This document shows positions 1 to 6,429 of a stretch of DNA of 7,100 bases, one piece after another (the stretch's first letter is position 1; each line of letters starts with the position of its first letter). Under the pieces are notes generated by a model, which had not been told where the DNA came from, did no database searches, and saw only the letters and a list, made by a program, of their open reading frames with translations. Position numbers and translations under genes: made by a program. The stretch is from a bacterium (lineage in GTDB: Bacteria; Spirochaetota; Spirochaetia; Treponematales; Rectinemataceae). The DNA lies in the NCBI GenBank assembly GCA_021813065.1, contig JAKALZ010000094.1:1-7100 (forward strand), written 5' to 3'.

Positions 1-23
1 GATCTTGCGCGCGATGCGCTGCT

Positions 24-1838
24 TCAGCGCTCTTCGTCGTCGCTCGAGCGGAGCACCGAGAGAAACACTTCCTGCCCAAGCTCAATGTTCCCGATCATCT
101 TGAGCTTTTTCTTTCCCTCTTTCTGCTTTTCAAGGAGCTTTCTCTTTCTTGAAATGTCGCCGCCGTAACACTTCGCGAGCACATCCTTACGCACCGGATT
201 CACGGTCTCGCGCGCGATAACCTGACTGCCGATAGCGCCCTGCACCGCGACTTTGTACTGCTGGCGAGGGATATTGTTGCGCAGCCGCTCGCAGACGACC
301 CTCGCTCTGTCGTAAGCGCTCGGTCGATACACAAGCATGGAGAGCGCGTCGACAGGCTCGCCATTGATGAGGAAGTCCAATTTCGAAAGCTCCGTCGGCT
401 TGTAGTCTGTGACATCGTAATCGAAGCTGGCGTAACCGCGCGATGTGGACTTCAACTTGTCGTAAAAATCAAATAGCACTTCCGCGAGCGGCATCTCGAA
501 TATGAGTTCAACTCGCTTTTCGTCCAAATGCACAAAGGATTGCTGCGAGCCGCGCTTCATCAGACAGAGCGAAATGATGTTGCCGACATAGTCCACCGGC
601 GTGATCACTTGAGCCCGAATGTAGGGCTCTTCCGCACTGTCGATGCGCGAAGGGTCTGGATATTCGCTAGGGTTGTCGATGAAGGTAGTGGAAGCGTCCA
701 TGAGGTGAAGCTTGTACCGAACTGAGGGCGCCGTCATGATAATCGATTGATTGTACTCGCGCTCGAGACGCTCTTGGACGACCTCAAGGTGAAGCAGACC
801 GAGATATCCGCATCGAAACCCGAAACCAAGGGCAAGTGAGTGATCTTTTTCGAAAATGAGCGAGGCGTCGTTGAGTACGAGTTTGTCGAGACTGTCGCGA
901 AGCTCATCATAGTCCGCTGAATCTATGGGATAGATTGAGCTGAATACAACCGGCTTTACCTCTTTAAAGCCATCGAGGGGCGATGCGCAGGGTTCTTCAT
1001 TATTGGTCACGGTATCGCCGACCCGCACTTCCTTCACGGTCTTGATACCCGCGATGCAGTACCCTACTTCGCCCGCGCTCAACTCAGGCGACGGAGTCGC
1101 GGTGATCCTGAAATGACCGACTTCCTCAACCTCATGGATGGCGTTCGTCGACATGAAGCGAATCTGCATCCCCTTTCGAACGATTCCTTCTTTGAGCCTG
1201 AGGTGAACCACTACACCGCGATAGGCGTCGTAATGTGAATCAAAAATGAGGGCTTGAAGCGGATTGTTCGCTTTTCCGGAGGGAGCGGGAATTCGTTCGA
1301 CAATCGCTTCGAAGAGCTCATCAATTCCTATCCCCATCTTGGCCGAAACCGCGAGCGCGCTCTCTCCGTCGAGTCCTAGGTCTTTGTCGATCTGACCGCG
1401 AACCGCGTCTATGTCCGCGGCGGGCATATCAATCTTATTAATCACCGGAATAATCTCGAGGTCGTGTTCGAGGGCCATGTACATATTTGAGAGCGTCTGC
1501 GCCTCGACACCCTGCGTCGCGTCGATTACCAGAATCGCACCCTCGCATGCGGCGATCGCTCTTGAGACTTCGTACGAAAAATCAACATGCCCTGGCGTGT
1601 CAACGAGATTCAGCATGTAGGTATTGCCATCCTTCGCGGTGTAAGGAAGGCTCACCGCCTGACTCTTTATCGTGATTCCACGTTCACGCTCGATATCCAT
1701 GTTGTCGAGCATTTGGTCCTGGAATTTCCTAGAATCGATGAGGTTGGCCTTTTGTATGAATCTATCCGCAAGCGTGCTTTTCCCATGGTCAATATGTGCG
1801 ATAATGCAAAAATTACGGATGAGCTCTGGTTCGATCAT
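24..1838 (-). CDS. lepA: Elongation factor 4 (LepA), ribosome back-translocating GTPase
   Basis: Translational GTPase that binds the ribosome and acts on stalled or mis-translocated complexes and in 30S biogenesis. The 604-residue product matches the family's roughly 600. Visible motifs are the P-loop AHIDHGKS (14-21), the switch I region RERGITI (51-57), DTPGH (80-84), NKID (134-137) and SAK (165-167). The EF-G-like domains follow, then the LepA-specific C-terminal domain, including VLAKCYGGDISRKRKLLEKQ (553-572), which separates it from EF-G, TypA and BipA. The frame stays open for 86 codons upstream, but that extension runs antisense into phr and lacks family features. The ATG at 1838 places IRNFCIIAHIDHGKST exactly where LepA proteins begin. 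An ATG at 1883 would add 15 residues and cannot be fully excluded. No good Shine-Dalgarno precedes 1838 (only GGCGG immediately before it). The gene is divergent from the phr operon. Family assignment is essentially certain. Confidence 0.97.
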   Translation of the reverse strand: MIEPELIRNFCIIAHIDHGKSTLADRFIQKANLIDSRKFQDQMLDNMDIERERGITIKSQAVSLPYTAKDGNTYMLNLVDTPGHVDFSYEVSRAIAACEGAILVIDATQGVEAQTLSNMYMALEHDLEIIPVINKIDMPAADIDAVRGQIDKDLGLDGESALAVSAKMGIGIDELFEAIVERIPAPSGKANNPLQALIFDSHYDAYRGVVVHLRLKEGIVRKGMQIRFMSTNAIHEVEEVGHFRITATPSPELSAGEVGYCIAGIKTVKEVRVGDTVTNNEEPCASPLDGFKEVKPVVFSSIYPIDSADYDELRDSLDKLVLNDASLIFEKDHSLALGFGFRCGYLGLLHLEVVQERLEREYNQSIIMTAPSVRYKLHLMDASTTFIDNPSEYPDPSRIDSAEEPYIRAQVITPVDYVGNIISLCLMKRGSQQSFVHLDEKRVELIFEMPLAEVLFDFYDKLKSTSRGYASFDYDVTDYKPTELSKLDFLINGEPVDALSMLVYRPSAYDRARVVCERLRNNIPRQQYKVAVQGAIGSQVIARETVNPVRKDVLAKCYGGDISRKRKLLEKQKEGKKKLKMIGNIELGQEVFLSVLRSSDDEER

Positions 1839-1921
1839 ACCGCCAATGTATACGATACAGCTGGTATTTTCAACGGAGCGCATCGCTGCTTCGACGCGGG
1901 TAGTTCTTGAGGGGAAATAGA
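1839..1921. promoter_or_regulatory. Divergent lepA / phr intergenic promoter region
   Basis: This 83-bp gap separates two outward-reading genes, so it should carry the lepA promoter and the promoter for the five-gene phr-thiI run. For lepA, a TTGAAA on the minus strand (1868-1873) lies 15 bp from TATACA (1847-1852). That spacing is short, and it would start transcription only a few bases before the ATG, giving a very short or leaderless mRNA. I see no convincing -35/-10 pair for phr. The existence of promoters here follows from gene layout; the exact boxes are weak guesses. Confidence 0.4.
1910..1914 (+). promoter_or_regulatory. Shine-Dalgarno of phr, decides its start
   Basis: AGGGG (part of GAGGGG, 1909-1914) sits 7 nt before the ATG at 1922. 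The frame is also open from a TTG at 1907, but that TTG overlaps the ribosome binding site itself, so the ATG at 1922 is the supported start. Confidence 0.7.
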
Positions 1922-3346
1922 ATGGCATCGATCGATATTGCTGCGGTCTGTGAGCGCGCGCGGGTAGATCCGAGCCTTGTTCGCGATACGAATATTGGAA
2001 ACACATCGGCGACAGGCGGATATGTGCTGCTATGGATGCAAAAAGCGCAGCGTGCCTACGACAATCCGGCTCTCGACTTTGCGGTAGAGACCGCAAACGC
2101 GCTCGATCTGCCCCTTCTCGTCGTATTCGCCCTCGCTGATTACCCTTCCGCTACAGTCCATCACATTACCTTCATGCTCGAAGGGCTGAAAGAAACCGTC
2201 CACGCCCTTCGAGAGCGTGGAATAGCGTTCTGCATTAGAAGAGGCGCCCCCGGAGCAATCGTGCGCGAATTCGGAATCGACGCGGCCATTATCATTGGCG
2301 ATGAGGGCAGGACCATCACAGAACTCGAATGGAGACGGCACCTGCTCGCCTATCCAGAACTGCCGCGACGCATCTTTGTGGAAACCGAGGCGGTCGTCCC
2401 GCCGAAAATCGCGTGCTCAAAGCTTGCCTGGTCTGCTGCCCAGCTCAGACCGCGAATTTCCGCATTTCTCCCCCACTTTCTTGAAGCCCTCAAATCGCCA
2501 GATTCACCGCAGCGCATCGATGCGTCACTCAATTCGCGATCTGACGACACGCTTCTCAAACGTTCGTCCGAGCATACAGACTCAGCGCGCTCCGCAAATC
2601 CGCTTCTTCGCTTTCAGCGCATCGAATTCACGCCAGGTTACGCTGTGGGCATGAATCTCTTTCGAGAGTTTCTCGACCAGAAACTCTCGCGGTACGCTGA
2701 GTATAGGAATGATCCCAATAGCGCGGCGCAGAGCGACATGAGCCCCTATCTCCACTTCGGACAGGTCGCGGCGCGTAGGCTCGCCCGAGAAGCTCTCAGG
2801 CTACATCCAGAACACGCGCAAGCGTATATTGAAGAGCTTGTGGTGAGGCGAGAATTGGCAATCAATTTTGTTACCTACTGCCCGGATTACCTTCACTTCG
2901 AAAGCGCGATACCCGCATGGGCGAAAGATTCTCTCAATGCCACCACCCGTAAAAATATGTTCTCGAAGCGCGACCTCGAATTCGCGCGCACCGACGACCC
3001 ATTCTGGAATGCCGCCCAACTCGAAATGATCCTCACTGGGAAAATGCACAATTACATGCGAATGTACTGGGGAAAAAAGATTCTCTCATGGTTCAGCGAC
3101 CCCCACGAATCCTACAGTTTCGCCATCGAGATGAATGATCGTTATTCTCTCGACGGCCGGGATCCGAACGGGTACGCTGGAGTAGCATGGTGCTTTGGCC
3201 GACACGATAGACCTTGGCCGCATCGAGAAGACTTTGGGAATGTAAGAAGTATGACTCCTGATGGGCTGCGCCGAAAATTCGACGCCGATCTCTATGCCGA
3301 AAGAATGCTAAAAGTGTATAATGCACGGAAACCGGAGGTATCATGA
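1922..3346 (+). CDS. phr: Class II CPD photolyase (deoxyribodipyrimidine photo-lyase)
   Basis: Flavoenzyme that uses blue or near-UV light to split cyclobutane pyrimidine dimers in DNA. The 474-residue product fits class II photolyases (about 450-480). The N-terminal alpha/beta domain carries the class II signature MQKAQRAYDN (39-48) and FMLEGLKE. The helical FAD-binding domain carries MSPYLHFGQ (273-281), ELVVRRELAINF (305-316) and DGRDPNGYAGVAW (411-423) followed by DRPW. Tryptophans 362, 383 and 390 (in FWNAAQ, MYWGKK and ILSW) have the same 21- and 7-residue spacing as the electron-transfer tryptophans W360/W381/W388 known from the Methanosarcina mazei class II enzyme, so photoreduction of FAD should be intact. 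The ATG at 1922 follows a good Shine-Dalgarno. The stop overlaps the next start (ATGA), making phr the first gene of a tight operon. A perfect 11-bp-arm hairpin lies in the coding sequence at 2663-2689. Confidence 0.95.
   Translation: MASIDIAAVCERARVDPSLVRDTNIGNTSATGGYVLLWMQKAQRAYDNPALDFAVETANALDLPLLVVFALADYPSATVHHITFMLEGLKETVHALRERGIAFCIRRGAPGAIVREFGIDAAIIIGDEGRTITELEWRRHLLAYPELPRRIFVETEAVVPPKIACSKLAWSAAQLRPRISAFLPHFLEALKSPDSPQRIDASLNSRSDDTLLKRSSEHTDSARSANPLLRFQRIEFTPGYAVGMNLFREFLDQKLSRYAEYRNDPNSAAQSDMSPYLHFGQVAARRLAREALRLHPEHAQAYIEELVVRRELAINFVTYCPDYLHFESAIPAWAKDSLNATTRKNMFSKRDLEFARTDDPFWNAAQLEMILTGKMHNYMRMYWGKKILSWFSDPHESYSFAIEMNDRYSLDGRDPNGYAGVAWCFGRHDRPWPHREDFGNVRSMTPDGLRRKFDADLYAERMLKVYNARKPEVS
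2663..2689. repeat. Perfect inverted repeat, 11-bp arms, 5-nt loop, inside phr
   Basis: CGAGAGTTTCT (2663-2673) is followed by the 5-nt loop CGACC and then its exact reverse complement AGAAACTCTCG (2679-2689). It lies in the middle of phr, in the stretch coding FREFLDQKLSR, before the FAD-domain motif SPYLHFGQ. In the mRNA it would form a stable stem-loop. No T-run follows, so it is not a standard terminator. It may be a chance result of codon choice. Confidence 0.85.
3334..3338 (+). promoter_or_regulatory. Strong Shine-Dalgarno of the glutaredoxin-like gene
   Basis: GGAGG lies 4 nt before the ATG at 3343, inside the last codons of phr. It is the best-matching ribosome binding site in the operon, suggesting that the glutaredoxin is translated in its own right and not only by coupling through the ATGA overlap. 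Confidence 0.75.
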
Positions 3347-3645
3347 ACCTGCACAATCTTCCCGTAGTATCTAAAACCGGCACCCGAAACGATCATGACA
3401 TCATGGTATACGCGCTTTCAACCTGCGGATTCTGCAAACGGGCCATCGCCTTCCTCGAATCATACGATTTCTCGTACAAATATCTCTATGTCGATCTGAT
3501 CCCCTTAGAAGTCAAGAATACCATCAAACAAGAGCTCAAAGAGAGATTCAAAGAGAATGTCGCGTTCCCGTTCGCCGTCATCGATGAGCGAAAGCACCTC
3601 GTGGGCTTCATCGAAGCGGATTGGAAATTGACACTGGACCTTTAG
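3343..3645 (+). CDS. Glutaredoxin-like CGFC thiol-disulfide oxidoreductase
   Basis: Small cytoplasmic dithiol protein of 100 residues with a thioredoxin/glutaredoxin fold. Strand 1 leads into the active site CGFC (C28, C31) in the context YALSTCGFCKRA, and the fold's cis-proline is probably P76 in AFPFAVID. There is no signal peptide. It starts about 20 residues ahead of the first beta strand, somewhat more than a minimal glutaredoxin. The ATG overlaps the phr stop (ATGA) and follows a strong GGAGG. The next gene, 25 nt downstream, is an FTR catalytic chain, so this protein is the obvious candidate electron acceptor of that enzyme in place of a classical thioredoxin. That pairing is inferred from adjacency. 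It could equally be called a thioredoxin-fold protein; its target is not visible from sequence. Confidence 0.87.
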   Translation: MNLHNLPVVSKTGTRNDHDIMVYALSTCGFCKRAIAFLESYDFSYKYLYVDLIPLEVKNTIKQELKERFKENVAFPFAVIDERKHLVGFIEADWKLTLDL

Positions 3646-3660
3646 CCGCTCGGTGAAACA

Positions 3661-3667
3661 GAGAGGA
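3661..3667 (+). promoter_or_regulatory. Shine-Dalgarno that decides the FTR start
   Basis: GAGAGGA lies just before the ATG at 3671 (core GAGG at 3663-3666, 4 nt spacing). The frame is open from a GTG at 3653, but that codon has no ribosome binding site and lies upstream of this element. A second in-frame ATG at 3677 is about 10 nt from the core and remains possible. Confidence 0.6.
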
Positions 3668-3670
3668 ACC

Positions 3671-4012
3671 ATGGCCATGTCCCACCAGAAAACATTTGAA
3701 CAGACTAAGGTTTTCACAGAAATGGTCGCGCACAAGCAAGGTTGGGCTCTTAATCCAGATTCCACGTTCTACAGAAATCTTGTCGAAGGCCTCACCTTAA
3801 ATTATAACCGCTATGGCTATTTTCTCTGTCCCTGCCGCGACACGGAGGGAAGCCGAGAAATTGACAAGCCGGCGATATGCCCCTGTGTCTGGTCGAAAGT
3901 GGACATACCAGAATATGGTCATTGCTTTTGCGCGCTCTACCTCTCGAAGGAATTCGCGGAGTCGATGAAGGAGCCGCGCGCCATTCCTGACCGCAGATAT
4001 GAAAACAAATGA
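3671..4012 (+). CDS. Ferredoxin-thioredoxin reductase catalytic (beta) chain
   Basis: [4Fe-4S] enzyme that passes electrons from reduced ferredoxin to a disulfide on a partner thioredoxin-fold protein. The 113-residue product is a full FTR catalytic domain. The three CxC motifs are CPCR (C53, C55), CPC (C70, C72) and CFC (C85, C87), preceded by NRYGY. By family homology C53, C70, C72 and C85 ligate the cluster, and C55 and C87 form the redox disulfide. The spacings (14 and 12 residues between motifs) differ from the 16 and 8 of the cyanobacterial enzyme and, from memory, look like the non-photosynthetic type. The central residue of the third motif is Phe, where the plant and cyanobacterial enzymes have an active-site His (CHC); a His directly precedes it (GHCFC). 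No variable (alpha) subunit is encoded nearby. The gene's end overlaps the desulfurase start (ATGA). Confidence 0.93.
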   Translation: MAMSHQKTFEQTKVFTEMVAHKQGWALNPDSTFYRNLVEGLTLNYNRYGYFLCPCRDTEGSREIDKPAICPCVWSKVDIPEYGHCFCALYLSKEFAESMKEPRAIPDRRYENK

Positions 4013-5190
4013 GCTCGATCTATCTTGATTGGGCCGCTACCGCCCCGCCTGACAGCGAATTGCAGAGAAATGCGCTCTCCCTCAGTCTAGTTTCGTACGG
4101 AAACCCATCGAGCGCGCACTCTTTTGGGAAAGAAGCGAGAGCGCTTTTAGAGGATGCTCGCGCGAGCATCCTTCAGGCCACAGCCATTTCGAAAGGAAAC
4201 TTCCTTTTTACGGGAAGCGGAACCGAAGCAGATCAGATTCCGCTGCTCTCGCTCCTTCGAAAAGCTCGACGCGCTGGGCACGGCGGGAAGCCGATCCACC
4301 TCGTCATTTCTTCCATCGAACACGCCGCGATCGACAGCCAGGTCCGCCAGCTTGAAAAAATGGGCTTTGAAGTTTCGTGGATCGACGCCGATGCGCGTGG
4401 CTTCATCGACCCTCAGCGCGTCGCCGATCGTGTGCGCTACGACACCGCGCTTGTGGCGGTGATGGCGGTCAACAACGAAACTGGAAGCATCCAGGACATC
4501 TCCGCGATTGGACGCTTGGTGAGAGAGGCGGCCGTCCGCGCAGGCGCACGTGACCTCTGGCTCCATGTCGACGCGGTGCAGGCGCTCGGAAAGCTCCCGA
4601 TGCGCGAACTGACACTCCAAGCGGACAGTGTCGCGGTATCCGCGCACAAGATCCAAGGTCCAAAGGGGATTGGCGGGCTCTGGCTTGGAAAGCCACTCGA
4701 GGCGCTCGCCCTTGGGGGAGGGCAAGAGCAGGGAATTCGCGCGGGTACCGAGAACGTATTCGGAGCGATCGCCTTCGCCCTGGCGGCACAGAAAGCCTAC
4801 AGCTTAATAGAAAGCCGAATGGAACTCGCCAGAATCCTCGAAACAAGGCTCATCGAGGGCATCGCCCGCATACCAGGCGCCCTCCTTGTTCCCCACAGAA
4901 CCGCCAAGGATTCTGGCTATGTGCCACATATCATCTCTGTGGCCTTCCCGGGAGTCGGAGGCGAAACAATGGTACGAGCGCTCTCAGATCGCGGTATCGC
5001 GGTCTCGACAGGTTCAGCCTGTTCCTCGAACATAGTACGCAAAGGAAGGCGGATCCTTAAAGCGATGGAAATACCGGAAGATATCGCACTCTGCGCACTA
5101 CGCGTCTCCACAGGCAGCAACTCGACACTCAGCGATATCGATACCTTCCTTGAGCACGCTGAGGACTTGTACAGAAAGCTTAAAACCTGA
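4009..5190 (+). CDS. Cysteine desulfurase, NifS/IscS family (ThiI partner)
   Basis: PLP enzyme that converts cysteine to alanine and holds the sulfur as a protein persulfide for delivery. The 393-residue product is full length and begins with the family signature IYLDWAATAP. Visible residues are H105 (SSIEHAAID), NNETG (155-159), D188 in HVDAVQ, the PLP lysine K214 in SAHKIQGPKG, GIRAGTEN (242-249) and the catalytic cysteine C338 in STGSACSS. The segment from C338 to the conserved RVS arginine (R365) has the length seen in group I (NifS/IscS) enzymes. The usual TSGATEAN near the cofactor is replaced by TGSGTEADQ. The ATG overlaps the FTR stop and has no clear Shine-Dalgarno, so translation is probably coupled. 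With thiI 11 nt downstream, the likely role is sulfur supply for tRNA s4U, as in the Bacillus NifZ-ThiI pair. A general Fe-S cluster role is the alternative. A 22-bp palindrome lies inside the gene. Confidence 0.95.
   Translation: MSSIYLDWAATAPPDSELQRNALSLSLVSYGNPSSAHSFGKEARALLEDARASILQATAISKGNFLFTGSGTEADQIPLLSLLRKARRAGHGGKPIHLVISSIEHAAIDSQVRQLEKMGFEVSWIDADARGFIDPQRVADRVRYDTALVAVMAVNNETGSIQDISAIGRLVREAAVRAGARDLWLHVDAVQALGKLPMRELTLQADSVAVSAHKIQGPKGIGGLWLGKPLEALALGGGQEQGIRAGTENVFGAIAFALAAQKAYSLIESRMELARILETRLIEGIARIPGALLVPHRTAKDSGYVPHIISVAFPGVGGETMVRALSDRGIAVSTGSACSSNIVRKGRRILKAMEIPEDIALCALRVSTGSNSTLSDIDTFLEHAEDLYRKLKT
4151..4172. repeat. Perfect 22-bp palindrome inside the cysteine desulfurase gene
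   Basis: The arm AGGATGCTCGC (4151-4161) is followed directly, with no spacer, by its exact reverse complement GCGAGCATCCT (4162-4172). It covers codons for EDARASIL near the N-terminus, and because it is in register the opposite strand encodes DARASIL as well. The corresponding protein segment is a semi-conserved helix in NifS proteins (LLEDAR), so coding constraint explains part of it. Confidence 0.9.
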
Positions 5191-5201
5191 TACTACAGGG
5201 C

Positions 5202-6398
5202 ATGCGGTCATTCTTTCTCATCAAGCCAGGAGAAATTGAGCTCAAGCTCGGCAACAAACGCGAATTCATACAGCGGCTCAAAGAGCAGATTCACTTGCGC
5301 CTCAAGGGAATACAACTCGAGCTCGAAGAGTATCCAGGGCGGTTTTTTCTAAGTATCGATGAAGAGTACGCCGACCTCGCCCTTTTTGTACTGCAGCACT
5401 GCCCGGGGGTCAATGGAGTCGCGCGCGCGATTAAAACAGTGAAACAGCCGGAAATGGTTATCGCAGCCGCCATCCAATGCGCACGCGAGCAGCGCGAGCG
5501 TGACGCGAAGACGTTCAAGGTGGAGACACGGCGTTCCGACAAGAGTTTCCCCCTCGATTCGTACGGCACCACCGTCGCGGCCGCCGATGCGATCCTAGAA
5601 GATAATTCCACCTTCTCCGTGAACGTTCACAATCCAGATTTTACGCTAATGATTGAGATACGGGAGCGCGCGTACGTCTACGCGAACACTTTGCCGGGAC
5701 CCCGAGGTCTTCCGACCGGCACGCAGGGCAAGGGACTCCTTCTGCTCTCTGGCGGCATCGATTCTCCCGTCGCGGGATATATGATGGCGCGACGCGGACT
5801 CGCCCTCGAGGCAGTATATTTTCACACCTACCCCTACACCTCGATTGAAGCGCAGCAGAAGGTCGAGCGTCTCGCCACCCGACTGGCTGCCTGGACTGGA
5901 GGTATCTATCTTTGGATCGTGCCATTCACTGAAGTTCAGCAGAAGATCGCAAAAGGCCCGCGCGAGGAGACGAACACACTTATGCTTCGGATGGCGATGA
6001 TGACCGCGTCTTCACATATCGCGCGGCGGATCAACGCAAAGGCAATCGTGACAGGCGAGAGTCTGGGGCAAGTCGCGAGCCAAACGGCTGAAAATATGCG
6101 ACTCTCACAGAGCCCTTCGGCGCTGCCCATTTTCAGACCGCTCATCGGCACCGATAAAGAGGAAACAGTCGCGCTCGCAAAAAAGATCGGAACCTACGAT
6201 ATATCTATTCTTCCCTACGAAGACTGCTGTGTGCTCTTCAGCCCAAAACATCCAATCCTCAAGCCGGACTTCCAGGAACTTGCGGATTACTATGCTTCTC
6301 TCGAACTCGAACCCCTCATCGTCGAATCAGTCGAGCGTGCGGAAGACACACTGATCCCCTTCACAAAGTCGCTGCGGGAATATGGTTTCCACGGGTAA
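5202..6398 (+). CDS. thiI: tRNA 4-thiouridine synthetase (tRNA sulfurtransferase) ThiI
   Basis: Activates U8 of tRNA with ATP and inserts sulfur to make s4U; in some bacteria it also serves thiamine thiazole synthesis. The 398-residue product has the N-terminal ferredoxin-like domain (about 1-60, containing KPGEIELKLGNKREF), a THUMP domain (about 60-165, with FKVETRRSDKSFP) and a PP-loop ATP pyrophosphatase domain with SGGIDSPVA (183-191), TGESLGQVASQT (284-295) and YEDCCVLFSPKHP (339-351). The rhodanese domain of the longer E. coli protein is absent, as in Bacillus and Thermotoga proteins. C342 or C343 falls where E. coli has its catalytic C344, so sulfur should arrive directly from the desulfurase encoded 11 nt upstream. 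The start ATG has only AGGG one base before it, a poor Shine-Dalgarno; an in-frame stop at 5181-5183 limits any extension. Last gene of the operon. Confidence 0.97.
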   Translation: MRSFFLIKPGEIELKLGNKREFIQRLKEQIHLRLKGIQLELEEYPGRFFLSIDEEYADLALFVLQHCPGVNGVARAIKTVKQPEMVIAAAIQCAREQRERDAKTFKVETRRSDKSFPLDSYGTTVAAADAILEDNSTFSVNVHNPDFTLMIEIRERAYVYANTLPGPRGLPTGTQGKGLLLLSGGIDSPVAGYMMARRGLALEAVYFHTYPYTSIEAQQKVERLATRLAAWTGGIYLWIVPFTEVQQKIAKGPREETNTLMLRMAMMTASSHIARRINAKAIVTGESLGQVASQTAENMRLSQSPSALPIFRPLIGTDKEETVALAKKIGTYDISILPYEDCCVLFSPKHPILKPDFQELADYYASLELEPLIVESVERAEDTLIPFTKSLREYGFHG

Positions 6399-6401
6399 AA
6401 C

Positions 6402-6429
6402 CAGGTTTAGAGCGATGCCTTCAAACCTG
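6402..6429. terminator. Possible weak bidirectional terminator between convergent genes
   Basis: CAGGTTT (6402-6408) and AAACCTG (6423-6429) form a perfect 7-bp inverted repeat with a 14-nt loop around the stop of the minus-strand gene. On the minus strand it is followed by GGTTTTA, a short T-run. A competing 6-bp stem, TGGTTT/AAACCA (6383-6388 and 6398-6403), spans the thiI stop. The two genes end 8 bp apart, so some terminator is expected here, but both stems are modest. Confidence 0.3.

Noticed and set aside
1587..1910. 107-codon plus-strand open frame inside lepA
   Set aside because: It is antisense to conserved LepA G-domain codons and has no ribosome binding site or recognisable motif.
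1907..1921. TTG start for phr five codons upstream
   Set aside because: The TTG overlaps the Shine-Dalgarno that is properly spaced for the ATG at 1922.
1839..2096. An 86-residue N-terminal extension of LepA
   Set aside because: The frame is open, but the extra part is antisense to phr, and LepA proteins start just ahead of IRNFCIIAHIDHGKST, matching the ATG at 1838.
3536..3556. TCAAAGAGA direct repeat, 12-nt period, in the glutaredoxin gene
   Set aside because: It reflects similar Lys/Glu-rich codons in a charged helix (LKERFKEN) and has only two copies.
3653..3670. GTG start for the FTR catalytic chain
   Set aside because: It has no ribosome binding site, and the strong GAGAGGA lies after it, in front of the ATG at 3671.
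4147..4725. 192-codon minus-strand open frame under the desulfurase gene
   Set aside because: It is a shadow in GC-rich coding sequence. Its composition is rich in Arg, Asp and Ala with no domain, and its tail DARASIL is just the mirror of the in-frame palindrome.
5619..5630. GTGAACGTTCAC, a 12-bp perfect palindrome in thiI
   Set aside because: One or two such 12-bp palindromes are expected by chance in a window of this size.
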